Assembly (NCBI RefSeq): GCF_018199995.1
Contig: NZ_CP073579.1
Coordinates: 558,001-622,000, forward strand
Length of the DNA: 64,000 nucleotides
Direction: 5' to 3'
Source of the DNA: Photobacterium sp. GJ3
GTDB lineage: Bacteria; Pseudomonadota; Gammaproteobacteria; Enterobacterales; Vibrionaceae
The translations under genes were made by a program, and so were the position numbers. Below are positions 34,268-42,788 of this stretch, one piece after another. The notes beneath the pieces are model-generated. The model did no database searches. It saw only the letters and a program-made list of their open reading frames with translations, and was not told the origin of the DNA. Numbering within the stretch: the stretch's first letter is position 1; every line of letters begins with the position of its first letter.

Positions 34268-34768
34268 ATGACAAGAGCAGCAATCGTTCTGTGTTCATTA
34301 CTGGCTCTGGCCGGTTGTGATGAAGAGACAGTCGAAAATTTACTTGAGGGAAAAGTTGAAGTGTTCACCATCCATAGCGCTGATATTCAAGGCGTGACGG
34401 GTGTGCAAGATGGTTACTATACATGGGTAGAGCTACAAAATTTAGATCAAACTTATAACATTGGTCTGCCTGCAAATGTACCTGTGGCCACACGTGCAGA
34501 TCTGGTGAATGTTGCCGGTTCTGTTGAAGATACAGGTTGTGCCAAGATTCCGAGCACAGCCGGTATGTGTTTTGATGAAGCCGATAACAGCAGTTGCCTT
34601 CCAAACGAATTGAACGAAGTTGGCCTGAAAACGTATAAGATTGATCTGGACAATCTGAAAGCGGCGATTGATGCAGGTTTTTATCCAACAGCAGCACAAT
34701 ACTTGATTGAATATAAATTCAATTCGAACCTGACGATTCAAGACGCAGAATGCTCAAGCATTGAATAA
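34268..34768 (+). CDS. Lipoprotein of unknown function
   Basis: The 166-residue protein starts behind AAAGGA. It has a lipobox LALAGC (Cys16) and an acidic mature region with four further cysteines in the second half (DTGCAKIPSTAGMCFDEADN, SSCLPNELNE, DAECSSIE) that probably form disulfides. I recognise no family. A perfect-arm terminator follows. It is convergent with another lipoprotein gene at 35057. Confidence 0.8.
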   Translation: MTRAAIVLCSLLALAGCDEETVENLLEGKVEVFTIHSADIQGVTGVQDGYYTWVELQNLDQTYNIGLPANVPVATRADLVNVAGSVEDTGCAKIPSTAGMCFDEADNSSCLPNELNEVGLKTYKIDLDNLKAAIDAGFYPTAAQYLIEYKFNSNLTIQDAECSSIE

Positions 34769-34797
34769 AATTTCAATCGATGTCTTTGAAGTCGAAG

Positions 34798-34823
34798 AGC
34801 CGGGCTGTCAGCCCGGCTTTTTT
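34798..34823 (+). terminator. Intrinsic terminator
   Basis: An eight-base-pair stem (AGCCGGGC 34798-34805, loop TGTCA, GCCCGGCT 34811-34818) leads into TTTTT. Confidence 0.9.
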
Positions 34824-34887
34824 GATGACAGAACAGCGGGTTAATCGATTGACTTCTCGGTGTGACGACTTTGAGACCATGCTTTGG

Positions 34888-34910
34888 TTATCCACAAAAG
34901 TTGTGCATAA
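34888..34910. promoter_or_regulatory. Inverted pair of DnaA-box-like sequences
   Basis: TTATCCACA (34888-34896, plus strand) and TTATGCACA (34902-34910, minus strand) both fit the DnaA consensus TTATNCACA and face each other across five bases. The site is in the gap between two convergent lipoprotein genes. It may bind DnaA or be chance; no replication gene is near. Confidence 0.4.
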
Positions 34911-35056
34911 CTCTGTGGGAAATGCTGCTAAGCCAGAAGCCGTGACGCCTTTGCCAAAGTCAAGCACTCGGCTAGCAGATTTTTATTGTATTTTTTTGCT
35001 TTGTGAAACTGAGCAAAATACCACTTAAGTGACTGTATTTTATTCAAAAAAATATT

Positions 35057-35707
35057 TTACAGCGTGTTAATCGATTGAGTGGCCTGATTTTCGACTTTCA
35101 GAAGTGGTGACGGGCTCTTTTCTAAGGCAGCTTTTTTGAAAAAAAGCGCAGATAGTTCCGGGTGTTGTTGGTAGAGAAAAGCCCGGTCTCTTTGTTCAGC
35201 ATCACTATGCGTCAGATAACCCCGGCCATTCGGGTATTCGGTATTCCAGAGCTGACTCTTCGAAACCATACTGCTGGCAATGAATTGGCCAAGGTAGGTG
35301 ACTTCACCGGCTGAAATACTGAAGTGGACGTTGAGTGGTTTTTCAGTTTGAGAAAAGACGGTTTTTCTGCCATCGGTGCCTTTAAAGGTAATGCTGTGTA
35401 GCTGGTAATTTCCGGCGGGTAGGGGAACAGTAAACAGAGAACTGGTGAAATGAGACGTTTTGAAATTACTGTCGTTATTGTTATTGGAAATCGCGAGATC
35501 GGTGTCGCTGCCCTGGCGACGAAAATACAATGTTGACTGAAGATTTTCTCCGGTCGATGGCCAGATTGTTGATGCGCCGAGGCTGCCAACCAGATAACCC
35601 TGCTCACTTGAATTGGAGACATGGTAATTTTCAGGAACTGAGACGACGATGCCGTTACTACATCCAGTCAGAAACAAACCTAACAGACTGTAAACCAAAG
35701 GCTTCAT
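35057..35707 (-). CDS. Lipoprotein of unknown function
   Basis: This 216-residue protein has a lipobox LFLTGC (Cys16) and a predicted beta-rich mature domain (EQGYLVGSLGASTIW, then STLYFRRQGSDTDL, LPAGNYQLHSITFKG, SAGEVTYLGQFI). The LPAGxYxLxxI and GEVxYLGxF patterns recall peptidase-regulatory or DUF2846-like beta-sandwich domains, but this is a weak resemblance. It is transcribed leftward alone. Confidence 0.8.
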   Translation of the reverse strand: MKPLVYSLLGLFLTGCSNGIVVSVPENYHVSNSSEQGYLVGSLGASTIWPSTGENLQSTLYFRRQGSDTDLAISNNNNDSNFKTSHFTSSLFTVPLPAGNYQLHSITFKGTDGRKTVFSQTEKPLNVHFSISAGEVTYLGQFIASSMVSKSQLWNTEYPNGRGYLTHSDAEQRDRAFLYQQHPELSALFFKKAALEKSPSPLLKVENQATQSINTL

Positions 35708-35956
35708 GCCTTACCCATCCTATGGTTGTTGAACGATTGTATCAAAGGCCGGATGATCACACCGATCAACCAATCCCATATGAGTGTTGTATTACAAAGC
35801 ACATTTATGCCATATAACTCACAAAATCTCACTGGATTGATGAAAAAAATACTGCATTAAAGGGAAGTTTGAGCATTAGCTCAAGTTTTTCAAGGAAATA
35901 GCATGCACGCAGAAGGATGATTTGACTGGCAAATCGTGTTGCCAGTCAAAGTTGAC

Positions 35957-36382
35957 TCAGGACGTAATCACGTTTTTGAATTTACTTTTTTTGCTCTGGA
36001 TGTAATCAACATCTGGCGGAAAGTCTTTGTTCGACTTGGCATGCCGCATCATATCGAACACTGTAAATTCAGTCAGAATCGCGAAGGTGTAAGGGATGAA
36101 TTTACCCGCCGCTTGCAGGGTTGGGTCAAAATACTGGTCCCCGAGACGGATCAAAGCATGATCGATCACGGGATCTTCACAGCGGAAGCCAAGTACGTAG
36201 CGATCCCCTTTGCCATAAATGACATTCATATAACTGTTATAAAAACATTCATTCTCTTGCGTTGTGCAGGCATCCAGCTGTTCTTGCGTCATCGCTGAAA
36301 CCGTTACAATACGCATGTTTTCAGGACGATACCCTAGATCTCTGAGTTGTTTTTGAATGGATTCGTTAGGAAGCTCTGTCAC
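35957..36382 (-). CDS. Uncharacterised small cytoplasmic protein
   Basis: I do not recognise this 141-residue protein. It starts at a GTG (36380-36382) behind CGGAAAG. It has no signal or membrane segment, two cysteines in ACTTQENEC and one in FRCEDPV. A C-terminal basic tail reads KKSKFKN. Its separate promoter region and ribosome site suggest a real gene, but coding support is only moderate. Confidence 0.65.
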   Translation of the reverse strand: MTELPNESIQKQLRDLGYRPENMRIVTVSAMTQEQLDACTTQENECFYNSYMNVIYGKGDRYVLGFRCEDPVIDHALIRLGDQYFDPTLQAAGKFIPYTFAILTEFTVFDMMRHAKSNKDFPPDVDYIQSKKSKFKNVITS

Positions 36383-36659
36383 TTTACTTTCCGATAGACT
36401 GATTTTTCGCGCATTATAGCTTTCCTTCTCGCATTGGTCACTTTCTGCTTTGAACTGAAGCAGTTTGATTTCAGGAAAATGCTCTGCTTTTCAACGTCCC
36501 CGGAAGAGGAAACAAAATTTCCGGATTGATAGTTTAAATGAGATTTGTTTTCAACTAAGATGTGTGACCAGTGACTCAGATAACTGAGTATCAGAACAGT
36601 TACAGAAAGTGTGCCGCGATACGCTTTCTGAATCGGATGCTTAAGGTAACCGTTCCAAA

Positions 36660-37424
36660 ATGAATATCATGAAATCCAGTCTTGCCTTTGTTGCTATCGG
36701 CCTGAGCGTAAATACAGCAGCCAGTACGCTCGATTCTGCACGAGCCATTGAAAGTCAAATCAATCAGTCCGCCGCGCAAAGCCAGGGGCGCATTGATCAA
36801 AGCGCTGAAGCTTCTTTAAGTATGAGGGCGGAAATTGAAGCCCTTCGGGAAGAGGTCAAGAACCTGACCGTTTACCGTGATCACTTAGCCCGTCTTGTGG
36901 ACAGTCAGGAAGGTGAAAAATCCAGCCTGAAAGAGCAAATTGCGGGTATTCAGGAAACACGGCAGGGGGTTGTGCCTTTGATGTATCAGATGATTGATGG
37001 CCTGAAAACGCTGATTGAAACAGACAAACCCATCAAACGTGATCAGCGTCTGGCTCGTATTGCTAAGCTGGAATTTATGATGGCGCAAGCGGACATCAGT
37101 GATGCTGAAAAATACCGTCGTATTCTTGAGGCGTACCAGATCGAAATGGATTACGGTACAAAGCTGGGTCTATATCAGGGAAAAGTTGCGCTGTCACCTT
37201 CGGAAAGTATTCAGGCAGACTTGCTGTATTTAGGCCGGGTGGCCTTTGTTGCCCGAAGCCTGGATGGTCAGCGTTACTGGGCCTGGAATGACAGTACGTC
37301 ACAATGGCAGGCACTTGAAGCCAATGTTGGCACAGATTTGGATAAAGCCTATGCGATGGCTTCGAAGCAAATTGCACCGGGTCTGATTTCACTGCCCGTG
37401 TCTGTCAATGTGGAGGGCCAGTAA
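36660..37424 (+). CDS. DUF3450-family periplasmic protein of the TonB2 operon
   Basis: This 254-residue exported coiled-coil protein (signal about 1-20, coiled coil about 25-105) matches DUF3450, the usual first gene of the TtpC/ExbB2/ExbD2/TonB2 cluster in Vibrionaceae. Conserved stretches are VVPLMYQMIDGLKTLIETDK, QRLARIAKLEFMMAQADISD and EKYRRILEAYQIEMDYGTKL. It ends one base before the TtpC gene start and shares the operon. It likely helps the energised inner-membrane complex, though its exact role is unclear. Confidence 0.9.
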   Translation: MNIMKSSLAFVAIGLSVNTAASTLDSARAIESQINQSAAQSQGRIDQSAEASLSMRAEIEALREEVKNLTVYRDHLARLVDSQEGEKSSLKEQIAGIQETRQGVVPLMYQMIDGLKTLIETDKPIKRDQRLARIAKLEFMMAQADISDAEKYRRILEAYQIEMDYGTKLGLYQGKVALSPSESIQADLLYLGRVAFVARSLDGQRYWAWNDSTSQWQALEANVGTDLDKAYAMASKQIAPGLISLPVSVNVEGQ

Positions 37425-37425
37425 G

Positions 37426-38760
37426 ATGCAATTGAAAACTTTGACCTTAGCATTGTCTCTGCTGGCAATGTCTGCAAATGCATTGGCGGTGGACGGGTTA
37501 GTTCAGCAATCACGTCAGGACCAAAAATCTGAGAAAGCTCACCAGCAGGTCCGGGAGTCCGGTTTCAAACAAACGGAAGCGCAAATTCGTGCTGAACGGG
37601 ATGCACTTCTGGCTGAGCGGAAAAAGCTGAACGAAGAAACGGATCGCCTGAGCGATATTTTTGGTAAAAATGAACAGTCGCTGGCTCAGTTAGAAGAAGA
37701 GCTCCGCCTGGAATCCGGAAGTCTTGGAGAGCTGTTTGGTGTGGTTCGCCAGACTGCAAAAGATCTGGATGCAGAGCTGGACACATCGGTGACAACAGCA
37801 GACCGGAATCAACATACGGACGTTGTGAAAAAGATTGTGGATGCGAAAGCTTTGCCATCTCTGAAGCAACTGAACGGCCTGTGGCAAGGCATGCTTGAAC
37901 AAATTCATGCCAGTGCTGAACTGCGTAAAGTATCGGTGCCGCTCGTGAACGGAGAAGGCTATGAGTCTGAAGTTGAAGCTTACCGTTTGGGGAGCATTGG
38001 CCTGATTGGTGAGCAAGGTTATCTGGCCTGGCATGCTGACCGTCACGTGGCGACCCCCTATCTGAAACAGCCAGAGCATGCCCCTGTTTCCAGCCAGATT
38101 GCTGCGTTGTCAGAGACGGGCGTCCAAATGGCTGTCGTTGACCCGTCTCGGGGCAAGATGCTGGCGCAATTAGCGCATACGCCATCGTTAATGGATCGTC
38201 TGGCACAAGGGGGTGTTGTTGGTCAGATTATTCTGGGTCTGCTTGCGATTGGTGGTGTGATTGCATTGTATCGTGGCGGAAAATTACTGGTCATCCGTCA
38301 GCAAATTAAATCCCAGCTGAAAAACCCGCAGCAGCCGGGTAATAATCCACTCGGCCGAGTCCTGAGTGTTTACGACAAAGAACAGAACCGAACTGTTGAA
38401 GCCCTTGAATTACGTTTGCTGGAAACCATTGTGGATGAACAGCAAGGTTTGGAACGTGGCCTGTCCATGCTGAAACTCCTGGCTGCACTGGCGCCGATGC
38501 TGGGCTTGCTGGGGACGGTGACCGGGATGATCGAAACCTTCCAGGTGATTACACAGTTTGGTAATGGCGATCCGAAAGTGATGGCTGGTGGGATTTCAAT
38601 GGCACTGGTCACAACGGTTCTGGGTCTGGTGTCTGCGATGCCATTATTGCTGGCGCATAATCTGCTCAGTACGCAGGCTGATGTTATTCGTAATATTCTG
38701 GAAAAACAAGGGATTAGCCTGGTTGCTGCTGAGGCTGAAAAAACAGGAAGCCCAGCGTAA
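37426..38760 (+). CDS. ttpC: TtpC-like MotA/TolQ/ExbB-family protein
   Basis: The 444-residue protein starts at 37426 with GGAGG upstream. A signal peptide (about 1-22) is followed by a periplasmic coiled-coil domain (about 25-260), then three membrane segments. The ExbB/TolQ proton-channel core (LAALAPMLGLLGTVTGMIETF and GGISMALVTTVLGLVSAMPL) lies at about 345-430. In Vibrio TtpC is a required extra part of the TonB2 system for iron-siderophore transport. It overlaps exbB2 by one base. Confidence 0.93.
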   Translation: MQLKTLTLALSLLAMSANALAVDGLVQQSRQDQKSEKAHQQVRESGFKQTEAQIRAERDALLAERKKLNEETDRLSDIFGKNEQSLAQLEEELRLESGSLGELFGVVRQTAKDLDAELDTSVTTADRNQHTDVVKKIVDAKALPSLKQLNGLWQGMLEQIHASAELRKVSVPLVNGEGYESEVEAYRLGSIGLIGEQGYLAWHADRHVATPYLKQPEHAPVSSQIAALSETGVQMAVVDPSRGKMLAQLAHTPSLMDRLAQGGVVGQIILGLLAIGGVIALYRGGKLLVIRQQIKSQLKNPQQPGNNPLGRVLSVYDKEQNRTVEALELRLLETIVDEQQGLERGLSMLKLLAALAPMLGLLGTVTGMIETFQVITQFGNGDPKVMAGGISMALVTTVLGLVSAMPLLLAHNLLSTQADVIRNILEKQGISLVAAEAEKTGSPA

Positions 38761-39305
38761 TGAATGTTTCATTGTTCAGTGCAGCATTTGCTGAAAACTG
38801 GTGGTTTTCCCTGCAGCATTTTATGCAGCAGGGAGGACAGGTGCTCTGGTGGCTGGCAGCGGTCGTTTTGTTCAGTTGGCTTTTGGTGACGGAGCGTTTG
38901 CTGTATCTGGCTTTTACTTACCCGAAACAAAAACAGCAGTGGCTGACTCAATGGCAGGCCCGCAGCGATCAAACGTCCTGGTATGCCCATGCCATTCGTT
39001 CCGGTTGGTTAAATGAAGCACATCTGGCACTCAGTCAGAATCTGAATGTGATCAAGGTACTGGTGGCGATTTGTCCGATGTTGGGGTTGCTGGGCACAGT
39101 GACCGGTATGATTTCTGTGTTTGATGTCATGGCCAATCAGGGCAGCAGCCAACCTAAACTCATGGCTTCGGGGATTTCTCTGGCAACGTTACCGACGATG
39201 GCCGGGATGGTTGCGGCACTTGCAGGTCTGTTTGTTCATGCCCGACTGGCAAAAGCGTGCCGGATGCGTGAGCAAAAATTAGAAAAATTATTAAGGAGTC
39301 AATGA
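38760..39305 (+). CDS. exbB2: ExbB2 proton-channel subunit
   Basis: This 181-residue inner-membrane protein has three hydrophobic segments and the MotA/TolQ/ExbB core (VAICPMLGLLGTVTGMISVF, SGISLATLPTMAGMVAALAG). It works with ExbD2 to harness the proton gradient for TonB2. It starts inside the ttpC stop codon and overlaps exbD2, so translation is coupled. The short form, compared with ExbB1, is typical of this second system. Confidence 0.93.
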   Translation: MNVSLFSAAFAENWWFSLQHFMQQGGQVLWWLAAVVLFSWLLVTERLLYLAFTYPKQKQQWLTQWQARSDQTSWYAHAIRSGWLNEAHLALSQNLNVIKVLVAICPMLGLLGTVTGMISVFDVMANQGSSQPKLMASGISLATLPTMAGMVAALAGLFVHARLAKACRMREQKLEKLLRSQ

Positions 39306-39709
39306 TGAGATTAAGTCGTCCATCTGCCGCTCGGGAAGAAGCACAAGTCGATCTGACGTCGATGCTGGATATTGTGTTCATCATGCTGATTTTCTTCATC
39401 GTGACGAGTTCATTCGTGCGTGAATCCGGTGTTGAAGTCAATCGGCCTCAGGCCAGCAACGTCGTCAGTCAGAAAGATGCCGGTATTTTCGTTGCCATTA
39501 CGTCTGCCAACGATGTGTACATCGATAAGCGTGTCGTTGATGTCGAGCGTGTTCAGGCAACGTTAGAAACCATGCTGCTTGAACAGCCGGATGCTTCGCT
39601 GGTGATTCAGGCTGACGAACATGCTTATAGCGGCACGGTCGTGAAAGTGATGGATGCTGCAAAAGGGGCAGGGGTTCAGAATATTGCTCTGGCTGCGGAG
39701 AAACGCTGA
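39302..39709 (+). CDS. exbD2: ExbD2 proton-channel subunit
   Basis: The 135-residue protein has one N-terminal membrane segment with the essential Asp in VDLTSMLDIVFIMLIFFIV and a periplasmic domain. This is the ExbD/TolR signature. The gene overlaps both neighbours by a few bases. It pairs with ExbB2 and TtpC to drive TonB2. Confidence 0.94.
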   Translation: MMRLSRPSAAREEAQVDLTSMLDIVFIMLIFFIVTSSFVRESGVEVNRPQASNVVSQKDAGIFVAITSANDVYIDKRVVDVERVQATLETMLLEQPDASLVIQADEHAYSGTVVKVMDAAKGAGVQNIALAAEKR

Positions 39710-40332
39710 TGTTCAGGCTGTTGATTGCTGCGCCAATTGCCTTTGTGATGACGTGGGGCTTATTTAGCTTTATGGCCTGGATGGTGGATGACGGCCATCG
39801 TCAGCCACCAGAGAAAACAGAAACACTGGCATTCAACATGGTGATGGTGGAGCAGGAACGGGAGGCGCAGCGACGTCAGCGCGCTGTCCCGGAGAAGCCA
39901 GAAACACCTGAACCGCCCCCAGAAGCCATGCCGAAGCAATCGAAAGCAAGTGCGGTTACACCTTTGGCATCGCCAACCATGCCTTCTGTCGCACTGAATG
40001 CTTCCGTGACAGGGATGGCGGTGAATATCCCGACATTTTCTGACATTGGCAAAGACCAGCAGGCGATGCCGTTGTACCGGATTGAACCCAAATATCCGCC
40101 GCGGGCATTGAAACGGGGCATTCAAGGGTACGTGGTGCTGTCTTTCACCATTGACCCACAAGGACGTCCGACCGATATCCAGGTCGTTGATGCTGAGCCA
40201 AAACGAATGTTTGATCGTGAAGCGATTCGAGCCCTTCGAAGCTGGAAGTATCAGCCAAAACTGGAAGGCGGGCAAGCGTTAGCTCAGCCAGGCCAATCGG
40301 TGAAACTGGAGTTTAAACTGAACAAATCATGA
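39709..40332 (+). CDS. tonB2: TonB2 energy transducer
   Basis: The 207-residue protein has one membrane segment (about 4-25), a Pro/Glu-rich stretch (about 60-85) and the C-terminal TonB domain (about 115-205). The TonB domain motifs are RIEPKYPPRALKRGIQGYVV, FTIDPQGRPTDIQVVDAEP and RALRSWKYQPK. It transmits proton-motive energy to outer-membrane receptors for siderophores or other ligands. It overlaps exbD2 and the TPR gene by one and four bases. No TonB-dependent receptor lies in the window. Confidence 0.94.
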   Translation: MFRLLIAAPIAFVMTWGLFSFMAWMVDDGHRQPPEKTETLAFNMVMVEQEREAQRRQRAVPEKPETPEPPPEAMPKQSKASAVTPLASPTMPSVALNASVTGMAVNIPTFSDIGKDQQAMPLYRIEPKYPPRALKRGIQGYVVLSFTIDPQGRPTDIQVVDAEPKRMFDREAIRALRSWKYQPKLEGGQALAQPGQSVKLEFKLNKS

Positions 40333-41495
40333 AAAAGTATGCATTAATCTTCGCACTGCTTTTTACGCCTGTCGCTTTGTCTGCTCAGTTATCACAGTAT
40401 TCAGCGGGAAAAGTTCAGCAAGCGCAAAAATTACAGCAGGAAAACAAACTGAATGAAGCGATTTCGGTCCTCAAAGGCATGGATATCTCTCGTGCTTATG
40501 ACCGTGCCTTCATTGATCGTGTCCTTGGCGTGTATTACTGGCAGGCAGAAAAGCCTGCAGATTCGATTCGCCATTTGAGCCAGTCTGTGAGTAGTGGTCT
40601 GCTGGAAGATGAGCAGGCGCGTTCGACGCAACGTATGCTGGCCGATATTCTGTTATCTCAGGCGCAATATAAAACGGCTCTGAAGCATTATTACCAGCTC
40701 AGCCAGTCGATTCCTGCGTCAGAAAAAGCAAAAGCAGATGAGCTCTGGCTGAGAATTGCGCAGGCACATTATCAGATTGAAGAGTGGCGGCCGGTTCTTT
40801 CGGCTTTGCAACATTATGAGCGCATGCATCGGAAAGACGAAGTCCAACCGCTCACGATGAAATTAGGGGCCCAGTTACAGTTGAAGCAACTTCAGTCAGC
40901 ACTGCCCACGCTGAATCGCTTAATTGTGCTGCAGCCAGAGAAAAAGGTGTGGTGGCAACAAATGGCGGGCATTCAAATGCAGCTGGATCGTCACCGGCAT
41001 GCCATGGAAACACTGGCATTGGCACAGCGGCAGGGCGTTGATTTATCTCAGCAGGATCTGAAAACGCTGGGACAACTGTATGCTCAGCAGGGCATTCCTG
41101 AAAAAGCGGCACGCATTTTTGCGTCGTTAGAAAATAGCGACTCGGATGAAACCTTACTGGTGTCACTCGCCACCTACTGGCAAATGGCGAAAGAGTGGGA
41201 TAAATCGATTTCGAGTTGGCAGAAAGCCGTTCAACTGAACAGCAAATATCGCTGGCAATTAGCGCAGTTGCTGATTCAGGAAGGGCAATATCAATTGGCC
41301 TTAAATGAACTGAATCAGATACAAGATTCAAAGCGCAAAGCTGATGTTGAGCTGGCCAAAGTTCGTGTATTTTACAAATTAGAGCAGTACGAACAGGCAA
41401 TTGTTCATGCCAAAAAAGCCGATCAAATTGAGTCGTCCAAATCTTCTCAAAGCTGGATTAAGTACTTGAATCAGATTCGAAATATGAACTCCTGA
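40329..41495 (+). CDS. TPR-repeat protein of the TonB2 operon
   Basis: The 388-residue exported protein (signal about 1-19) is built of helical tetratricopeptide-like repeats (EAISVLKGMDISRAYDRAFI, YYWQAEKPADSIRHLSQSV, EKAARIFASLE). It is the last gene of the TonB2 operon, overlapping tonB2 by ATGA, and a TPR protein is usual there. It may scaffold envelope components. A strong terminator follows. Confidence 0.9.
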   Translation: MKKYALIFALLFTPVALSAQLSQYSAGKVQQAQKLQQENKLNEAISVLKGMDISRAYDRAFIDRVLGVYYWQAEKPADSIRHLSQSVSSGLLEDEQARSTQRMLADILLSQAQYKTALKHYYQLSQSIPASEKAKADELWLRIAQAHYQIEEWRPVLSALQHYERMHRKDEVQPLTMKLGAQLQLKQLQSALPTLNRLIVLQPEKKVWWQQMAGIQMQLDRHRHAMETLALAQRQGVDLSQQDLKTLGQLYAQQGIPEKAARIFASLENSDSDETLLVSLATYWQMAKEWDKSISSWQKAVQLNSKYRWQLAQLLIQEGQYQLALNELNQIQDSKRKADVELAKVRVFYKLEQYEQAIVHAKKADQIESSKSSQSWIKYLNQIRNMNS

Positions 41496-41529
41496 TCAAA
41501 TCTGCAATATTTTTGGGAAATGACAAACG

Positions 41530-41554
41530 AAAGCGGCCTTGTGTGCCGCTTTTT
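41530..41554 (+). terminator. Intrinsic terminator of the TonB2 operon
   Basis: An eight-base-pair stem (AAAGCGGC and GCCGCTTT, seven-base loop) is followed by TT and a G. Confidence 0.85.
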
Positions 41555-41706
41555 GTGTTGTCACTTCTGGTCGGAAATAAGCTTCGTATTTTATCTGATT
41601 GAAAAATAATGCTATTCTCCATCACCAGTTGTGAGTATGAATGCATTGTGTTGAGTATGATGGCGTGCTTTGGCAGGGTTGTCTGAACTGTCACGGAAAA
41701 GAGAAG

Positions 41707-42051
41707 ATGTTGTTTCTAATCAAAATAATTTTGCTGCAGAACTTGCTTGCTGGTGGGGCAGTTTGGGTGGGTTATCGTTTTTTTGATGTGCCATACATGC
41801 TCGGACAGGATGCGCTTTTTTACATGTTTGCTTTGCAATGGGGCATGGCTGCGCTGGTTTGGAATGGTGGGCGTAGCAGTGTGAAGTATGATCAGGATCC
41901 TGCTGCGCGAACCACCAATAAGATGTTGTCATCTGCACAGGTTCAGGCTGATAAAAAGAAAGCGTTCGCAGCGAATTATCATTTTGGGCTGCAGCTATTT
42001 ATTTCTGGTCTGCTGCCCTTGATTGTTTGCGTGATGTACTCGGTATTGTAA
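41707..42051 (+). CDS. Small membrane protein of unknown function
   Basis: This 114-residue protein is taken from ATG 41707, which has GAAAAGAG upstream; the longer frame from 41641 adds an unlikely N-terminus. Hydrophobic segments lie at about 2-22, 33-52 and 92-113, with a basic loop (about 55-90) between the second and third. I recognise no family. A small CTACACC/GGTGTAG hairpin at 42058-42074 follows but lacks a T tract. Confidence 0.72.
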   Translation: MLFLIKIILLQNLLAGGAVWVGYRFFDVPYMLGQDALFYMFALQWGMAALVWNGGRSSVKYDQDPAARTTNKMLSSAQVQADKKKAFAANYHFGLQLFISGLLPLIVCVMYSVL

Positions 42052-42094
42052 GACACACTACACCAGAGGTGTAGCGTGACGATGCAAGATTCGG

Positions 42095-42571
42095 TCAGGC
42101 TGTGTACGGCAGGTATCCTGTGAATCCACAGATTTTCCAGCCGCTGGTTGTGTGTTTCAGATAATAAATGGACTGCCAGAGTAATTCATCTGCTTGACCG
42201 TCCGCCCGCTGGATGGTGCCGCGGAACTGTTTCCGGGCAATGGCCCGCACGTTTTCAATGGTGATTTCATTGAGCGTTGTGGCGCGATGCACTGCCGTTT
42301 TCAACGGTTCAGCATAGGCCGTATTTTGAGCCACCAAGGCTTGCTTAAGCCATTCCTCCCGATAGTCGGCCAATGTAGAAAAGGCAAACGTCCATTGCGC
42401 AGGGTCCTGACTGTGGTTGGCATTGACGGCGTAGAATTCCTGTTCAATAAAATCTTCAGCAACCTGTGTCCAGTCAGCATCACAATAGGCCTGAATATCA
42501 CGTGTAACCAGCATGTCCCAGATCTCGGCGCGATGGGTATCTTGTTCCGAAAATGGATTGGTCTTTATCAT
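42095..42571 (-). CDS. SnoaL/NTF2-like small protein (tentative)
   Basis: The 158-residue cytoplasmic protein has a pattern compatible with the NTF2-like cone fold: HRAEIWDMLVTRDIQAYCDA early, YREEWLKQAL mid, and a final pair of strands (WQSIYYLKHTTSGWKICGFT). Members include enzymes and sensor domains of many functions. I could not identify active-site residues, so the assignment is tentative. It is transcribed leftward alone. Confidence 0.65.
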   Translation of the reverse strand: MIKTNPFSEQDTHRAEIWDMLVTRDIQAYCDADWTQVAEDFIEQEFYAVNANHSQDPAQWTFAFSTLADYREEWLKQALVAQNTAYAEPLKTAVHRATTLNEITIENVRAIARKQFRGTIQRADGQADELLWQSIYYLKHTTSGWKICGFTGYLPYTA

Positions 42572-42746
42572 GTCTTCTCTCCCAAAAAACAGCTTGATAG
42601 GGCGGCCACAAAAAATGTGGCGAAACCGTCGGCTATCAAACTGGATTTTCGGCGGAATTGGAACTCTGGGTGTGAGATGTTGGGATCTCAGGCAAAGAAT
42701 TGAGTTTTAGGGGAAAAGTGACGATTGCTGCTTGATGTTCTTAAAG

Positions 42747-42788
42747 AAAAATCCCGCTTTATAACAGAGATATAAAGCGGGATTTTTT
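42747..42788. terminator. Strong bidirectional terminator with a 17-base-pair stem
   Basis: The arms AAAAATCCCGCTTTATA (42747-42763) and TATAAAGCGGGATTTTT (42771-42787) are perfectly complementary, with a loop of seven. The right arm reaches the first base of the reverse stop codon of the MaoC gene, so it ends that leftward transcript immediately. Confidence 0.9.

Noticed and set aside
34780..35028. Rightward 82-codon frame
   Set aside because: It runs through the terminator at 34798-34823 and lacks a ribosome site and family resemblance.
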